In this document: piece after piece, positions 1 through 8,001 of the stretch
Position numbering within the stretch: the stretch's first letter is position 1
Layout: every line of letters begins with the position of its first letter
From: Mucilaginibacter_A sp050954865
GTDB lineage: Bacteria > Bacteroidota > Bacteroidia > Sphingobacteriales > Sphingobacteriaceae
Length of the DNA: 27,496 nucleotides
Direction: 5' to 3'
Assembly: GCA_050954865.1 (NCBI GenBank)
Contig: JBPBQN010000249.1
Span: forward strand, 1 to 27,496
The notes under the pieces: model-generated
What the model was told of the DNA's origin: nothing
Databases searched by the model: none
What the model saw: only the letters and a program-made list of their open reading frames with translations
Translations under genes and position numbers: made by a program

Positions 1-573
1 GATGATGTGGAGCGTGAAAAATCTCGCAAAGCAATGAAAGAACCTTACCGCGCTTTGATTGGTCATTTCAGGCATGAGGTTGGCCATTATTACTGGGACA
101 GGCTGATTGATAACTCCAAGTATTTAAAAGAATGCCGCATGATTTTTGGCGATGACCGCATGGATTACGCTGATGCTTTGCAAAGACATTACAAGCAAGG
201 TGCGCCGGCTTATTGGAACCAGCATTTTATCAGTTCGTATGCCAGTTCTCATCCCTGGGAAGATTGGGCCGAAACTTGGGCGCATTACCTGCACATTATG
301 GATACGCTGCAAACCGGTTATTCTTTTGGTTTGGGTTTGCATCCTCAGATTGCTGATCCAGATGATTTTTTAAATATTGAAGAACAACAGGATCCTTATC
401 AACTAACTGATTTTGTTGCTATTATGAACAAATGGCTGCCGATGAGCATCGCCATGAACAGCATTAACCGTAGCATGGGCCACACCGATTTATATCCGTT
501 TGTAATTATGGGTGATGTGATGAAAAAACTGACTTTCATTCATAAAGTATGTTATGAAAGCCGGATTGACTAA
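1..573 (+). CDS. Zinc-binding metallopeptidase-like protein (PF15887/DUF2248 type), 5' end outside window
   Basis: The frame is open from base 1, so the first residues here (DDVERE...) are internal and the true start lies upstream. The visible piece is about 190 residues. It carries a clear HExxH zinc-protease signature, HEVGHYYWD, at bases 73-99, with a conserved-looking downstream stretch (HPWEDWAETWAHY) that can supply the third ligand. This pattern matches the cytoplasmic putative zinc-binding metallopeptidase family (Peptidase_Mx), whose members are roughly 340-390 residues, so about half is missing. No biological substrate is established for that family. The TAA stop at 571-573 is the first three bases of a TAAATTTAGG block leading into a dispersed motif copy. 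The gene converges on the uridine kinase gene 33 bases away. Confidence 0.8.
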   Translation, partial: DDVEREKSRKAMKEPYRALIGHFRHEVGHYYWDRLIDNSKYLKECRMIFGDDRMDYADALQRHYKQGAPAYWNQHFISSYASSHPWEDWAETWAHYLHIMDTLQTGYSFGLGLHPQIADPDDFLNIEEQQDPYQLTDFVAIMNKWLPMSIAMNSINRSMGHTDLYPFVIMGDVMKKLTFIHKVCYESRID

Positions 574-574
574 A

Positions 575-605
575 TTTAGGCCGATAAAAGAAGCATCAGC
601 CTAAA
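575..605 (+). repeat. Dispersed 12-mer copy inside a hairpin
   Basis: TAAAAGAAGCAT lies at 585-596 on the plus strand. It is enclosed by perfect 7-bp inverted arms, TTTAGGC at 575-581 and GCCTAAA at 599-605, with GAT/ATC adding three inner pairs. The hairpin fills the junction between the convergent metallopeptidase and uridine kinase genes and may end transcription of either. Confidence 0.75.
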
Positions 606-606
606 A

Positions 607-1242
607 TTAAATTAAAACCATTTCGCGGATTTCTTCAGAAATTTCGCGCGTAATTTTAATAATGTCTTCGGCAATTTGCGTGTTGTTCACCACAATTTTA
701 TCGCAAATCGGTTTGTACGGCAGCAAATATTCGTTGTAAGCCGGCATCACGTGGTTGGTCCATTTGTAATGCACATCTTCGGCAGAGTAACCGCGTTCAA
801 TCAAATCGCGTTTTAAGCGGCGATGCAAGGCGATTTCTTCTTCACTATCGATAAAAATCTTCATATCCAGCATTTCTGCCAGTGCTGTAAAATGTAGGAT
901 AAATAAACCTTCAATAATAATTACCGGAGCAGATTTAATTTCCAGCATTTTAGGCACAGCCGCCGCATTATTAAACGTATATTCCTTTTTATAAACTGTT
1001 TGATGGTTCAACAATTTTTGCGCATCCGCCATAAAAGCTTCCGCATCAATGGTTTTTGGCAGATCAAAATTGTACAGTTTGTTTTCCTCTTCTGTCATTC
1101 CTGCTGCAACCGGAATGTAATAATCATCCTGAGAAATCAAGCAAACTTCATCCGCAGCAAAATGCTCCAAAAAACAGTTTAAAAAAAACGTTTTGCCAGA
1201 TCCACTTCCGCCGGCAATGCCAATTACATAAGGTTTATTCAT
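607..1242 (-). CDS. udk: Uridine kinase
   Basis: Phosphorylates uridine/cytidine to UMP/CMP in pyrimidine salvage, in the cytoplasm. The 211-residue protein has the usual length of bacterial Udk. A P-loop GGSGSGKT sits at residues 11-18, the substrate-binding DDYY at 39-42, the NFDLPKTID segment at 58-66, and IIEGLFIL near 108-115. The lid-region segment RRLKRDLIERG is also present. These are the expected uridine kinase/phosphoribulokinase-family motifs in order. The ATG at 1240-1242 lies inside the end of the upstream LysM gene (8-base overlap), so translation is probably coupled. The gene is last in a minus-strand operon with the LysM protein and the DUF4905-like protein. Pairing a salvage kinase with an envelope protein has no obvious functional logic and may only reflect co-transcription. 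Confidence 0.93.
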   Translation of the reverse strand: MNKPYVIGIAGGSGSGKTFFLNCFLEHFAADEVCLISQDDYYIPVAAGMTEEENKLYNFDLPKTIDAEAFMADAQKLLNHQTVYKKEYTFNNAAAVPKMLEIKSAPVIIIEGLFILHFTALAEMLDMKIFIDSEEEIALHRRLKRDLIERGYSAEDVHYKWTNHVMPAYNEYLLPYKPICDKIVVNNTQIAEDIIKITREISEEIREMVLI

Positions 1243-2185
1243 TTGTGTTTGGGCTGCCGTAGCTCATGGTTACATAAAACCGTTTATCAATTGCACCTAA
1301 AGATTGCGCCACGTCTTTCGTCATCACAACAATCGCGTCTTTATTAGTTTCGTTCTCCGTAAAACTGCCCACCACTTTGGCAAAAGTAGTTTTGTTGGTG
1401 TTTGGGTTGGTGATGCGGATGATCGTGCCAATCGGCGCCGTACGATGCAATACATACTTCTTTTTCGCATCTAAATTTGGGTCATCAATCCAAACGGCTG
1501 CACCTTTTTCATTTTTTTCGGTGAGGCCGTAACGATTGTTGGGCAAACGACGGTTAGAACTGTCGGATGAATTGGTAATTCGTACAGAATCTTTCCGCAA
1601 AGTATTGTCCCGTGCAACAGTCGTACTTTCTACCGGCGGCGCAGCAATTACCGGTGCTGGAGCTAGTGTTTCTTCCCGTTTGATGCGTAAAATCTGACCG
1701 GCAGACAAACTGCTACTTTTTAAATTATTATAGCTGATGATGTCATCAACCTTAACCTGAAAACGGCGCGAAATAGCATAAAGCGTTTCTCCGGCAGAAA
1801 CTTTGTATTGCGTATATTCTGGCGAGTTACCGTTTGTCGGCACATTATCCGCAACCGTTGTATTGGTTTTCTGTGGAGTTTGATTTTGGGTTGATGCTGT
1901 TTTTACCGGTGAAGAATTGGTGTTAAACGGACGATCAGTTGGCACTTTAATAATCGCGCCAATTTGCATTTTAGCGTTGTTGTTGTAATCCATCACATCT
2001 TTTGGCCGCACATTATAACGCCTGGCAATAGAATAATAATTGTCTTTCGGGTCGAGTTTGTGCAAAATAATCATCTTGCCGTTTTGGTTTTCCACGCCTA
2101 CAGAATCTGCCAACGAAATTGCAAAAACAGAAGTTGAAAGACTTAGAAAAAACAGTACAGCAAATAAATACTTGGTTTTCGTCAT
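1235..2185 (-). CDS. Exported double-LysM protein with C-terminal RlpA-like double-psi beta-barrel
   Basis: 316 residues. A Sec signal peptide covers residues 1-22 (cleavage after SVFA). LysM domain 1 spans about 41-82 and LysM domain 2 about 126-168 (YKVSAGETLYAISRRF), the typical peptidoglycan-binding pattern. A low-complexity Pro/Thr/Ser linker follows. The last 80 residues (about 232-310: APIGTIIRITNPNTNKTTFA, then GAIDKRFYVTMSYG) look like the double-psi beta-barrel of RlpA/septal-ring lytic proteins. I do not see a convincing catalytic Asp/His pair, so enzymatic activity is uncertain. It is probably periplasmic and wall-associated. It lies 11 bases downstream of the DUF4905-like gene and overlaps udk by 8 bases. 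Confidence 0.8.
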   Translation of the reverse strand: MTKTKYLFAVLFFLSLSTSVFAISLADSVGVENQNGKMIILHKLDPKDNYYSIARRYNVRPKDVMDYNNNAKMQIGAIIKVPTDRPFNTNSSPVKTASTQNQTPQKTNTTVADNVPTNGNSPEYTQYKVSAGETLYAISRRFQVKVDDIISYNNLKSSSLSAGQILRIKREETLAPAPVIAAPPVESTTVARDNTLRKDSVRITNSSDSSNRRLPNNRYGLTEKNEKGAAVWIDDPNLDAKKKYVLHRTAPIGTIIRITNPNTNKTTFAKVVGSFTENETNKDAIVVMTKDVAQSLGAIDKRFYVTMSYGSPNTNE

Positions 2186-2196
2186 TTCTTTAATTC

Positions 2197-2952
2197 CTAA
2201 TTAAGGTTTAAAACTTTCAGGATAATTTTATTTTTAAGATAAATCAAATGATTTTTAACTATGATAAACGCTTCGGGCTGCAACTTTTGTATCTGCTCGT
2301 TCAATAAATCCTGATAAACAATTAGATCATTTTCCAGGATGAAAAGCTGTTGCTGCAAAGCGCCGTTTTTTTGTGTGTGCAAAGATATAATTAAGTACGA
2401 ATTGTAGTTTAAACTGCTAATTTCTCCAACAATTTCATCCGAAATTAAATCAGACAAATTTTTAGGCGGTAAAAACAGCATCTGCGGATAATCAATCTGC
2501 TGAAAATCATCCGGCAAATCATCCGGTTTTTGTACTATTTTTCCGGTTTCATACTCCAGCAAAACCGTTTTTTTAGTTTGAAACCGCTGATCCGCAGCCA
2601 GCAAACCTGCGTTGGTAAAAGCTTCTAGCGATAAATTATAATCTGCCCAAACCTGCTTTCCGGAAAATGCATTTAATGCAATTATCGCTTTATGTTCCGG
2701 ACTTTGTGCCGAAGAATAACCATGTAAAAACAGCATTCCGTTGCGGCTGCCTTCCATTCCGATCAGCCATTTTTCCTCCAAAACCAATTCGTCAAAATAA
2801 TTTTCGCCGGTTTTCAGGTTAAAAGAAGAAAACGCAACGGTATGATTTGCTGCATTTCGGGTTTCTACAAACAGAAGTTCCGAGTTAACATCAACTTCCA
2901 ACTTCCAGATCAAACCAGCAAAAACATGTTCAATAATCGGGTTTGTTAACAT
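2197..2952 (-). CDS. DUF4905-like protein of unknown function
   Basis: 251 residues from the ATG at 2950-2952. The frame can be extended three codons to a TTG at 2961, but ATG (MLTNPIIEHVF) is the better start. There is no signal peptide or membrane segment. The sequence is rich in short beta-strand-like pieces and turns (LIWKLEVD, AFSSFNLKTGENYF, AIIALNAFSGKQVWADY), which suggests a beta-propeller-like fold of the WD/PQQ kind. It resembles the Bacteroidota-specific DUF4905 family by general pattern and by its position next to a LysM protein and udk. No function is known to me. It is first gene of the minus-strand operon and divergent from dps, with 85 bases between the two starts. Confidence 0.65.
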   Translation of the reverse strand: MLTNPIIEHVFAGLIWKLEVDVNSELLFVETRNAANHTVAFSSFNLKTGENYFDELVLEEKWLIGMEGSRNGMLFLHGYSSAQSPEHKAIIALNAFSGKQVWADYNLSLEAFTNAGLLAADQRFQTKKTVLLEYETGKIVQKPDDLPDDFQQIDYPQMLFLPPKNLSDLISDEIVGEISSLNYNSYLIISLHTQKNGALQQQLFILENDLIVYQDLLNEQIQKLQPEAFIIVKNHLIYLKNKIILKVLNLN

Positions 2953-3037
2953 TTCATGCAAAATAGCTGATAATTTTTGAATTGCCCTTCCACAAAAACA
3001 ATCCTGAAAGCGGTGGGTTTATGATTGAAAATAAACC

Positions 3038-3517
3038 ATGGAAGCAGAAGCAATAAGTTTAGAAGAAAAAGAAATCCGTCCGGTTGTAGATCATTTAAAT
3101 GATTTGCTGGCTAATTATCATATTCATTATCAAAAAATTCGTGGCTGCCACTGGAACGTAAAAGGTCATCAGTTTTTTACTTTACACGTTAAATTTGAAG
3201 AATTATATACGGTTGCTTTAACCACAATTGATGAGTTGGCAGAGCGTATTTTAACTTTGGGCAAGCCGCCGTACAGCACTTTTAACGATTATATTAAAAT
3301 ATCCAGAATCAAAGAAATAAACACCATTGGCTTAGATGAAGATGGCATGGTAAAAGCTTTGGTTGATGATATGGCGATTTTAATTGAGCTGGAACGTGAA
3401 ATTTTAGATGTTACAGCAGATGCAAACGATGACGGAACCAATGATATGGTAAACGGATTTATGCAATATATTGAAAAAAATACCTGGATGCTGCGTTCGT
3501 TTTTAAATCAGGATTAA
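3038..3517 (+). CDS. dps: Dps-family ferritin (DNA protection during starvation protein)
   Basis: Dodecameric mini-ferritin that oxidises Fe(II) with hydrogen peroxide and stores iron, protecting DNA. 159 residues, the normal Dps length. The ferroxidase ligands are in place: H38 (in CHWNVKG), H50, E54, D65 and E69 (IDELAERI). The spacing of 12, 15 and 4 residues between H38, H50, D65 and E69 is the same as H51/H63/D78/E82 of E. coli Dps, as I recall that protein. The N-terminal tail is short and acidic (MEAEAISLEEKE) rather than Lys-rich, so direct DNA binding through the tail is unlikely. Single gene, divergent from the DUF4905-like gene, followed by a strong terminator. Confidence 0.92.
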   Translation: MEAEAISLEEKEIRPVVDHLNDLLANYHIHYQKIRGCHWNVKGHQFFTLHVKFEELYTVALTTIDELAERILTLGKPPYSTFNDYIKISRIKEINTIGLDEDGMVKALVDDMAILIELEREILDVTADANDDGTNDMVNGFMQYIEKNTWMLRSFLNQD

Positions 3518-3571
3518 GTATTTGTTGCGAAGTTGAAGGAGCGAAGAGCGGTTTTTAAATGCTGATTTCTC

Positions 3572-3651
3572 ATGCTTCTTTTATCAGCTAAAAAACCTCG
3601 TTTGTGATAAGCAAACGAGGTTTTTTGTTTTTATACTGATGAAAGAAGCAT
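3572..3651. repeat. Inverted pair of dispersed 12-mer copies flanking a terminator
   Basis: Copy one is at 3572-3583 (minus orientation, ATGCTTCTTTTA). Copy two is at 3640-3651 (plus orientation, TGAAAGAAGCAT, one mismatch to the consensus). The similarity extends outward on both sides, so roughly 3570-3593 and 3630-3654 are near-perfect inverted arms with the hairpin terminator nested between them. The ubiD stop codon (3651-3653) overlaps the second copy. GCTGAT at 3561-3566 and ATCAGC at 3583-3588 form an additional small inverted pair around copy one. Confidence 0.75.
3591..3628 (+). terminator. Strong, probably bidirectional intrinsic terminator (dps / ubiD)
   Basis: AACCTCGTTTG at 3594-3604, a 7-base loop, then CAAACGAGGTT at 3612-3622 gives a perfect 11-bp stem. 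TTTTTT-rich sequence follows on the plus side, and TTTTTT precedes AGC on the minus side. It sits between the convergent dps and ubiD genes and can stop transcription from both. Confidence 0.9.
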
Positions 3652-5558
3652 CATTCGGTAACCACTGCGCCGCCTTTATACAGCTGTTTCTGATATTTTA
3701 AAGATGGCGATTTGATAAATTCGCCTAAACCTAAACGCGGCCACATTTCATCCACTTTCTCAATTACTTCGGTTGTATTTGCCAGGATGTTTGGCCAATC
3801 GCGTTCAAAACCATCGAGTTCTTTGGTTTTTCGCGTTCCATCAAAACCAATGTGCGAAAGGCTTTGATTGTTTTTGGCTTTAATTACAAAAGCATCACGT
3901 TTTGGATCGATGTTGTTGGCAAAACGCCAAACTGCATCTGCCGTATCCGAAATATCGATCGTATGATCTAAATAGATAACCACTTTCACATTGTCCAGCA
4001 AACCTTGCTTAAATAAATTTCGGTTGAGGTTTTCAATTTGTTCCGGTTCGGTTTTTTCTACCGAAATGAATATCAATGAAATTCCTAAAGCCAGCAGCGA
4101 ATCATTGATATCTGCAATGGCCGGATTTTGGATTTTAATGGCTTCTTTGTTTAAAGCCGATGCTGTTTTTACCGGTGTTTTTTCATCAGATCGTAATTCT
4201 TCCGGTAATTTTTGGGTTGCATCGATTCCCATTTTTCCGCCAAAAGCAGCTTTAGAGCAGGAGTGATCCAATACATCCATCGGACCGGAAGTGAAGATGA
4301 AATCCTGCTGCGGATCAATGTTTTCCGAAATATATTTGGCAACGGCTGCATTATCCTGAATATCGACATCGCCGTCCACAATTACAATCATTTTGGTAAA
4401 CATCATCTGGCCGGCGCCCCAAAGCGAATTCATTACTTTCATGGCTTGTCCGGGATAATCTTTTTTGATTTTTACGATAGCCAAATTGTGGAAAACGCCT
4501 TCCATCGGCAGCACCATATCAATGATTTCCGGAACCATCGTCATTTTAATTGGGGCGAGGAAAATGCGCTCTGTTGCTTTTCCAATCCAGGCGTCTTCCT
4601 GCGGCGGAATGCCCACAATTGTTGCCGGGAAAACGGCATTTTTCCGGTGTGTGATGGCTGTGATATGAAACTTCGGATACCAATCTGCCAGTGAATAATA
4701 ACCAGTATGATCGCCAAACGGACCTTCCCAAATGTAATCTTCTTCCGGATCAACGTAACCTTCAATAATAAAATCCGCATCCGCCGGAACCTGTACATCT
4801 TGGGTTAAACACTGCACCAATTCTACTTTTTTCTTCCGCAGAAAACCGGCCAACATATATTCATCAATGCCATCCGGAAGCGGAGCAGTTGCGGCATATG
4901 TATAAGCCGGATCACCTCCTAAAGCAACAGCAACTGGCATTTTTTTGCCTAATTTTTTATATTCTTGAAAATGGCGCGCCGAAACTTTGTGCTTGTGCCA
5001 GTGCATTCCGGTTAGTTTTGGTTTGAAAACCTGCATTCGGTACATGCCCACATTCCGGATTCCGGTCAATGGATCTTTGGTGTGAATAACCGGCAACGTA
5101 ATAAACGGACCGCCATCTTCCGGCCAGCAGGTTAAAACGGGTAATTTGGTAATGTCGGGATCAGTCATCACCACTTCCTGGCAGGCACCTTTGCCGGAAA
5201 TTGTTTTTGGCATCCAGGAAGAAATTTGGCCCAGCTTCGGCAGCATTTTTAGCTTATCTAAAATACTGTCTTTCGGGCCGGTCAGTGTTTTAAATAAACC
5301 TTCAATTTCTTTAGAAATATCATCCATCGAATCTACGCCCAAAGCCATGCACATTCGTTTGTAGTTTCCCATGGAATTAATCAGCACCGGAAAATCATAA
5401 CCTGTATTTTCAAATAAAAGTGCAGGGCCGTATTGCTTGGAAACGCGATCGGTAATTTCTGTGATCTCTAATTTCGGATCAACTTTTTCCTTAATCCGAA
5501 CCAGTTCTCCAGCCTTTTCAAGCGTATCTATAAAGTGTTGCAGGTTTTTGTAAGCCAT
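3651..5558 (-). CDS. ubiD: UbiD-family prenylated-FMN-dependent decarboxylase
   Basis: 635 residues, within the range of the larger Bacteroidota UbiD proteins. UbiD enzymes use prenyl-FMN, made by UbiX, to decarboxylate aromatic or unsaturated acids; in quinone-making bacteria the substrate is a prenylated hydroxybenzoate or naphthoate. Family signatures are present: NVGMYRMQVFKPKLTGMHWH (about 169-188), VALGGDPAYTYAATAPLP (211-228), and the IIEGYVDPEED (264-274) plus EGPFGDHTGYYS (278-289) segments carrying the conserved acidic residues of the active site. No ubiX is in the window, so the substrate cannot be set from context; menaquinone biosynthesis is an inference. Monocistronic between two terminators. 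Its stop codon overlaps a dispersed 12-mer. Confidence 0.88.
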   Translation of the reverse strand: MAYKNLQHFIDTLEKAGELVRIKEKVDPKLEITEITDRVSKQYGPALLFENTGYDFPVLINSMGNYKRMCMALGVDSMDDISKEIEGLFKTLTGPKDSILDKLKMLPKLGQISSWMPKTISGKGACQEVVMTDPDITKLPVLTCWPEDGGPFITLPVIHTKDPLTGIRNVGMYRMQVFKPKLTGMHWHKHKVSARHFQEYKKLGKKMPVAVALGGDPAYTYAATAPLPDGIDEYMLAGFLRKKKVELVQCLTQDVQVPADADFIIEGYVDPEEDYIWEGPFGDHTGYYSLADWYPKFHITAITHRKNAVFPATIVGIPPQEDAWIGKATERIFLAPIKMTMVPEIIDMVLPMEGVFHNLAIVKIKKDYPGQAMKVMNSLWGAGQMMFTKMIVIVDGDVDIQDNAAVAKYISENIDPQQDFIFTSGPMDVLDHSCSKAAFGGKMGIDATQKLPEELRSDEKTPVKTASALNKEAIKIQNPAIADINDSLLALGISLIFISVEKTEPEQIENLNRNLFKQGLLDNVKVVIYLDHTIDISDTADAVWRFANNIDPKRDAFVIKAKNNQSLSHIGFDGTRKTKELDGFERDWPNILANTTEVIEKVDEMWPRLGLGEFIKSPSLKYQKQLYKGGAVVTE

Positions 5559-5589
5559 AATATTTTGCGTTATGCTAAGGTCAGGTTAA

Positions 5590-5607
5590 TTGCTGATACT
5601 TCTTTTA
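5590..5607 (-). repeat. Dispersed 12-mer copy, TTGCTGATAC subtype
   Basis: ATACTTCTTTTA at 5596-5607, preceded by TTGCTG. The 18 bases 5590-5607 are identical to 16552-16569 and 22218-22235. It lies between the ubiD start and the porin terminator. Confidence 0.75.
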
Positions 5608-5617
5608 GCACATAAAA

Positions 5618-5644
5618 AAAGCCGCTGTTTTTGACAGCGGCTTT
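5618..5644 (-). terminator. Intrinsic terminator of the porin operon
   Basis: AAAGCCGCTGT (5618-5628), loop, ACAGCGGCTTT (5634-5644): a perfect 11-bp stem. Read on the minus strand it is followed by a run of T. It is 20 bases past the stop of the OmpP1/FadL gene. Confidence 0.9.
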
Positions 5645-5664
5645 ACATTCAGAATTTTAATTGT

Positions 5665-7170
5665 TTAAAAACGCATTCCTAAGGTTAGGAAAGCATTATT
5701 ATAAGTATTTTTCAGGTTAGCTGTAGGACTTGAAACGCTGTTGTATGCAGGATCAAGTTCATAAGGATAAACGGTAACGTTATGCATTACATATTGATAA
5801 GTTGCATCAATATAATATTTGCCAAAACGGTAACCTATACCTGCACTACTGGTTTTTATCGGGCTGCCGATACCAACTTCCGGATTGCCTTGGTAATTAA
5901 AACCTCCTCTGATAAAGAAATCTTCTATTTTAGCTTCTGCACCGATACGTGCATTTACGGTTGATTTATAAATACGTGAAATATCAAAATTATCTTGGGA
6001 AGCATCATAATCACCGCTGCTTAAGCGCATTCCTTTATAATCCACATATTCCACATCACCAGAAATAAAACCATATTTTCCTACAAAAACGGATACACCT
6101 CCGTTTACTTTCATAGGAGTACGTAAATTATAAGTAGTTAAATAAGGCTGGTTACCAGTACTGTTGCCATATGCAGGCGGATCTTGCGTGTAAAGTGTTT
6201 GCAAGGCTTCTGCATAATTATCTGTAACTGTCATCCAAGTTGGTGTGGTGAAAGAAGCACCGATGCGCACAGCTTCAACTGGTTTGTATATGAAACCAAC
6301 TTTTGCGTTAAAACCAGTTCCGATTGTGGATTGATCCTGATAATATTGAGAACTATAACCAGAATTGGCAGCAACACTGTTTATGAGAATAGATGCTGTA
6401 CCGGTTTCATTAAAGCTTCTGCTTGTGTTATACCTTAAACTTGTTATACCGATACTAACTCCTAAATACAATTTGTTACTATAATTTGCTCCTGCTGCTA
6501 GATTGAATTCAGATTGTCCTCCATTACTAACAGAACTATTAATTTGATTAGTAGGAGAAATTACATTTGATTTATATGCATTGGGTGTATTATAAAAATC
6601 AATCAACGATTGATTGTAAGCCCAGGCTTGTAGCGTCCCACTGGAAAGTCCTGCACCACCATTAGCTGCGTTATCAATATTTGCATATTGAGCATAAGAA
6701 TTTGCAATAGAACTATTCGGATTGTTTCCAGAATAATAATCAGTTCTGTAAAAATTATTTGTACGATTGTAAGATGCCCCTAAGTTAAAACTCAGCCAGC
6801 CTTTGGTTTTGTCCCGCCCGCGTTGTGTGCTTAATCTGTTGTAAAAAACAACGGAAGCATTATTTAAATTTACATGGTTGTTATTGCTGTTATTATTGTT
6901 TCCAAAATAGCTTGACTTTACACTTGTGTTATCAAATTCCGGAGTTACACTTAATTCTGATTTTGTAAAAAAGCCAATTCCTGCGGGGTTACCACTAACT
7001 GAACTAAGATCACCACCAACAGCTGTTGAAGCACCGCCAATAGCTTTGATACGTGAAGTGGCACCAGTTTGTGATTGTGAAAAGCGAAAAGCATCACCAC
7101 TGTATTGCGCATAGGAAGCCTGAGCGGCTGCTACTATAGCAACCGCTGTTAAAGTATATTTTAAATTCAT
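5665..7170 (-). CDS. OmpP1/FadL/TodX-family outer-membrane transporter
   Basis: 501 residues from the ATG at 7168-7170. The frame is open further upstream to 7368, but that extension overlaps the lipoprotein gene and the true start gives a clean Sec signal peptide (MNLKYTLTAVAIVAAAQASYA, cleavage before QYSGDAFRFS). The mature N-terminus has the FadL-type start (ALRFSQ-like, here AFRFSQSQTGATSRIKAIGG, then GGDLSSVSGNPAGIGFF). It ends in an amphipathic strand with terminal Phe (LTLGMRF), the beta-barrel assembly signal. Alternating aromatic strands run throughout. The family moves hydrophobic compounds across the outer membrane; the substrate here is unknown. It lies 28 bases downstream of the lipoprotein gene, so the two are probably co-transcribed. 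Confidence 0.88.
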   Translation of the reverse strand: MNLKYTLTAVAIVAAAQASYAQYSGDAFRFSQSQTGATSRIKAIGGASTAVGGDLSSVSGNPAGIGFFTKSELSVTPEFDNTSVKSSYFGNNNNSNNNHVNLNNASVVFYNRLSTQRGRDKTKGWLSFNLGASYNRTNNFYRTDYYSGNNPNSSIANSYAQYANIDNAANGGAGLSSGTLQAWAYNQSLIDFYNTPNAYKSNVISPTNQINSSVSNGGQSEFNLAAGANYSNKLYLGVSIGITSLRYNTSRSFNETGTASILINSVAANSGYSSQYYQDQSTIGTGFNAKVGFIYKPVEAVRIGASFTTPTWMTVTDNYAEALQTLYTQDPPAYGNSTGNQPYLTTYNLRTPMKVNGGVSVFVGKYGFISGDVEYVDYKGMRLSSGDYDASQDNFDISRIYKSTVNARIGAEAKIEDFFIRGGFNYQGNPEVGIGSPIKTSSAGIGYRFGKYYIDATYQYVMHNVTVYPYELDPAYNSVSSPTANLKNTYNNAFLTLGMRF

Positions 7171-7198
7171 ATTATTTATAAAAGAGACAACAATTATA

Positions 7199-7900
7199 TT
7201 ATCCTCGGCCTCCGCGACCTGAACTAACCCGGCCACCACCGCCACCGCCAAATCCGCCACCGCCCATTGAAGAGCCTGAAGGTGCATTATAACTTGGATA
7301 AGAACGTTGAGGGGTGCTTTGTATTGTTGGGCGCTGGCTATATCCACTTCCGTTATAAGTTCTGCCATTTACAGAACTTCTGATAGCTGAACCATTAGAT
7401 AATGATCCGCGGTAGGTAGCATTAGGATTTCCATTACCTCTGTAAGGTCTTCCGCCATAAGAACTAACAGAACCATAGCTGGAATATAAACCACCATATC
7501 CGTAACCACCTAAACCGTAATAACCACCACCATAAGCATAAGGCGAATAAAAAGAGTATGGAGAATAAAAAGAATACGGAGAATAGCCATATAACGAACC
7601 TAAGCCGTAACCTAATCCCAAACCTAAACCAGCTCCATAGTAAGAGTTGTAAAATCCATCATAAGCAAAAGGTGAATATCCGCCGAAACGGTTGATACGA
7701 GAAGCATAATTATCATAATAACCATCATTCCGGTAAGAACGATCATTGCTGGCATATTCTACTGCGTCACCAGCTTTTGCTTTTGAAAAATAAACGTCGT
7801 CATTGTAGTCTTTTTGCTGGGCAGCAAATTTATTTGTTGAACAAGCTCCTAATATCACCATGCTCATCATTGCAATCCCTTTTAAGATCTTCGTTTTCAT
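7199..7900 (-). CDS. Gly/Tyr-rich lipoprotein
   Basis: 233 residues. A lipoprotein signal peptide with lipobox VILGAC places the lipid-modified Cys at residue 20. The mature part is low-complexity: Gly/Tyr/Ser/Pro-rich with YSPYSFYSPYSFYSPYAYGG repeats (encoded by three copies of an 18-base unit at 7542-7595), then a basic region of Arg/Ser/Asn, ending in a poly-Gly tail (GGGGFGGGGGGRVSSGRGGRG region). No enzymatic domain is visible. It is probably an intrinsically disordered surface or periplasmic lipoprotein, transcribed with the following porin. Function unknown. The repetitive DNA is a likely site of length change between strains. Confidence 0.75.
   Translation of the reverse strand: MKTKILKGIAMMSMVILGACSTNKFAAQQKDYNDDVYFSKAKAGDAVEYASNDRSYRNDGYYDNYASRINRFGGYSPFAYDGFYNSYYGAGLGLGLGYGLGSLYGYSPYSFYSPYSFYSPYAYGGGYYGLGGYGYGGLYSSYGSVSSYGGRPYRGNGNPNATYRGSLSNGSAIRSSVNGRTYNGSGYSQRPTIQSTPQRSYPSYNAPSGSSMGGGGFGGGGGGRVSSGRGGRG
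7542..7595 (-). repeat. Three tandem 18-base units within the lipoprotein gene
   Basis: GGCGAATAAAAAGAGTAT (7542-7559), GGAGAATAAAAAGAATAC (7560-7577) and a more diverged GGAGAATAGCCATATAAC (7578-7595), written on the plus strand. They encode the repeated Tyr-Ser-Pro-Tyr-Ser-Phe block. Confidence 0.7.
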
Positions 7901-7947
7901 TGTATCGATTTGTTAAAGTGTAAAAGTTTATAATAGCTATAAATTTA

Positions 7948-7955
7948 TAAATTTG
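7948..7955 (+). promoter_or_regulatory. Candidate Bacteroidota -7 element for proS
   Basis: TAAATTTG is an exact match to the TAnnTTTG -7 consensus of Bacteroidota sigma-A promoters, 46 bases upstream of the proS ATG. No good TTTG -33 box at the usual spacing is visible, so this is tentative. Confidence 0.35.
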
Positions 7956-8001
7956 AATTTAAAATTACGCAACTTATTTATGTCAAAATTCATTCCATTC
8001 T

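Noticed and set aside
4212..4694. 160-codon plus-strand frame
   Set aside because: Antisense to the well-conserved ubiD gene; His/Phe/Asn-rich product without recognisable features.
7171..7368. Upstream extension of the porin frame by 66 codons
   Set aside because: It overlaps the lipoprotein gene in another frame and would bury a clear signal peptide that begins at the ATG at 7168-7170.
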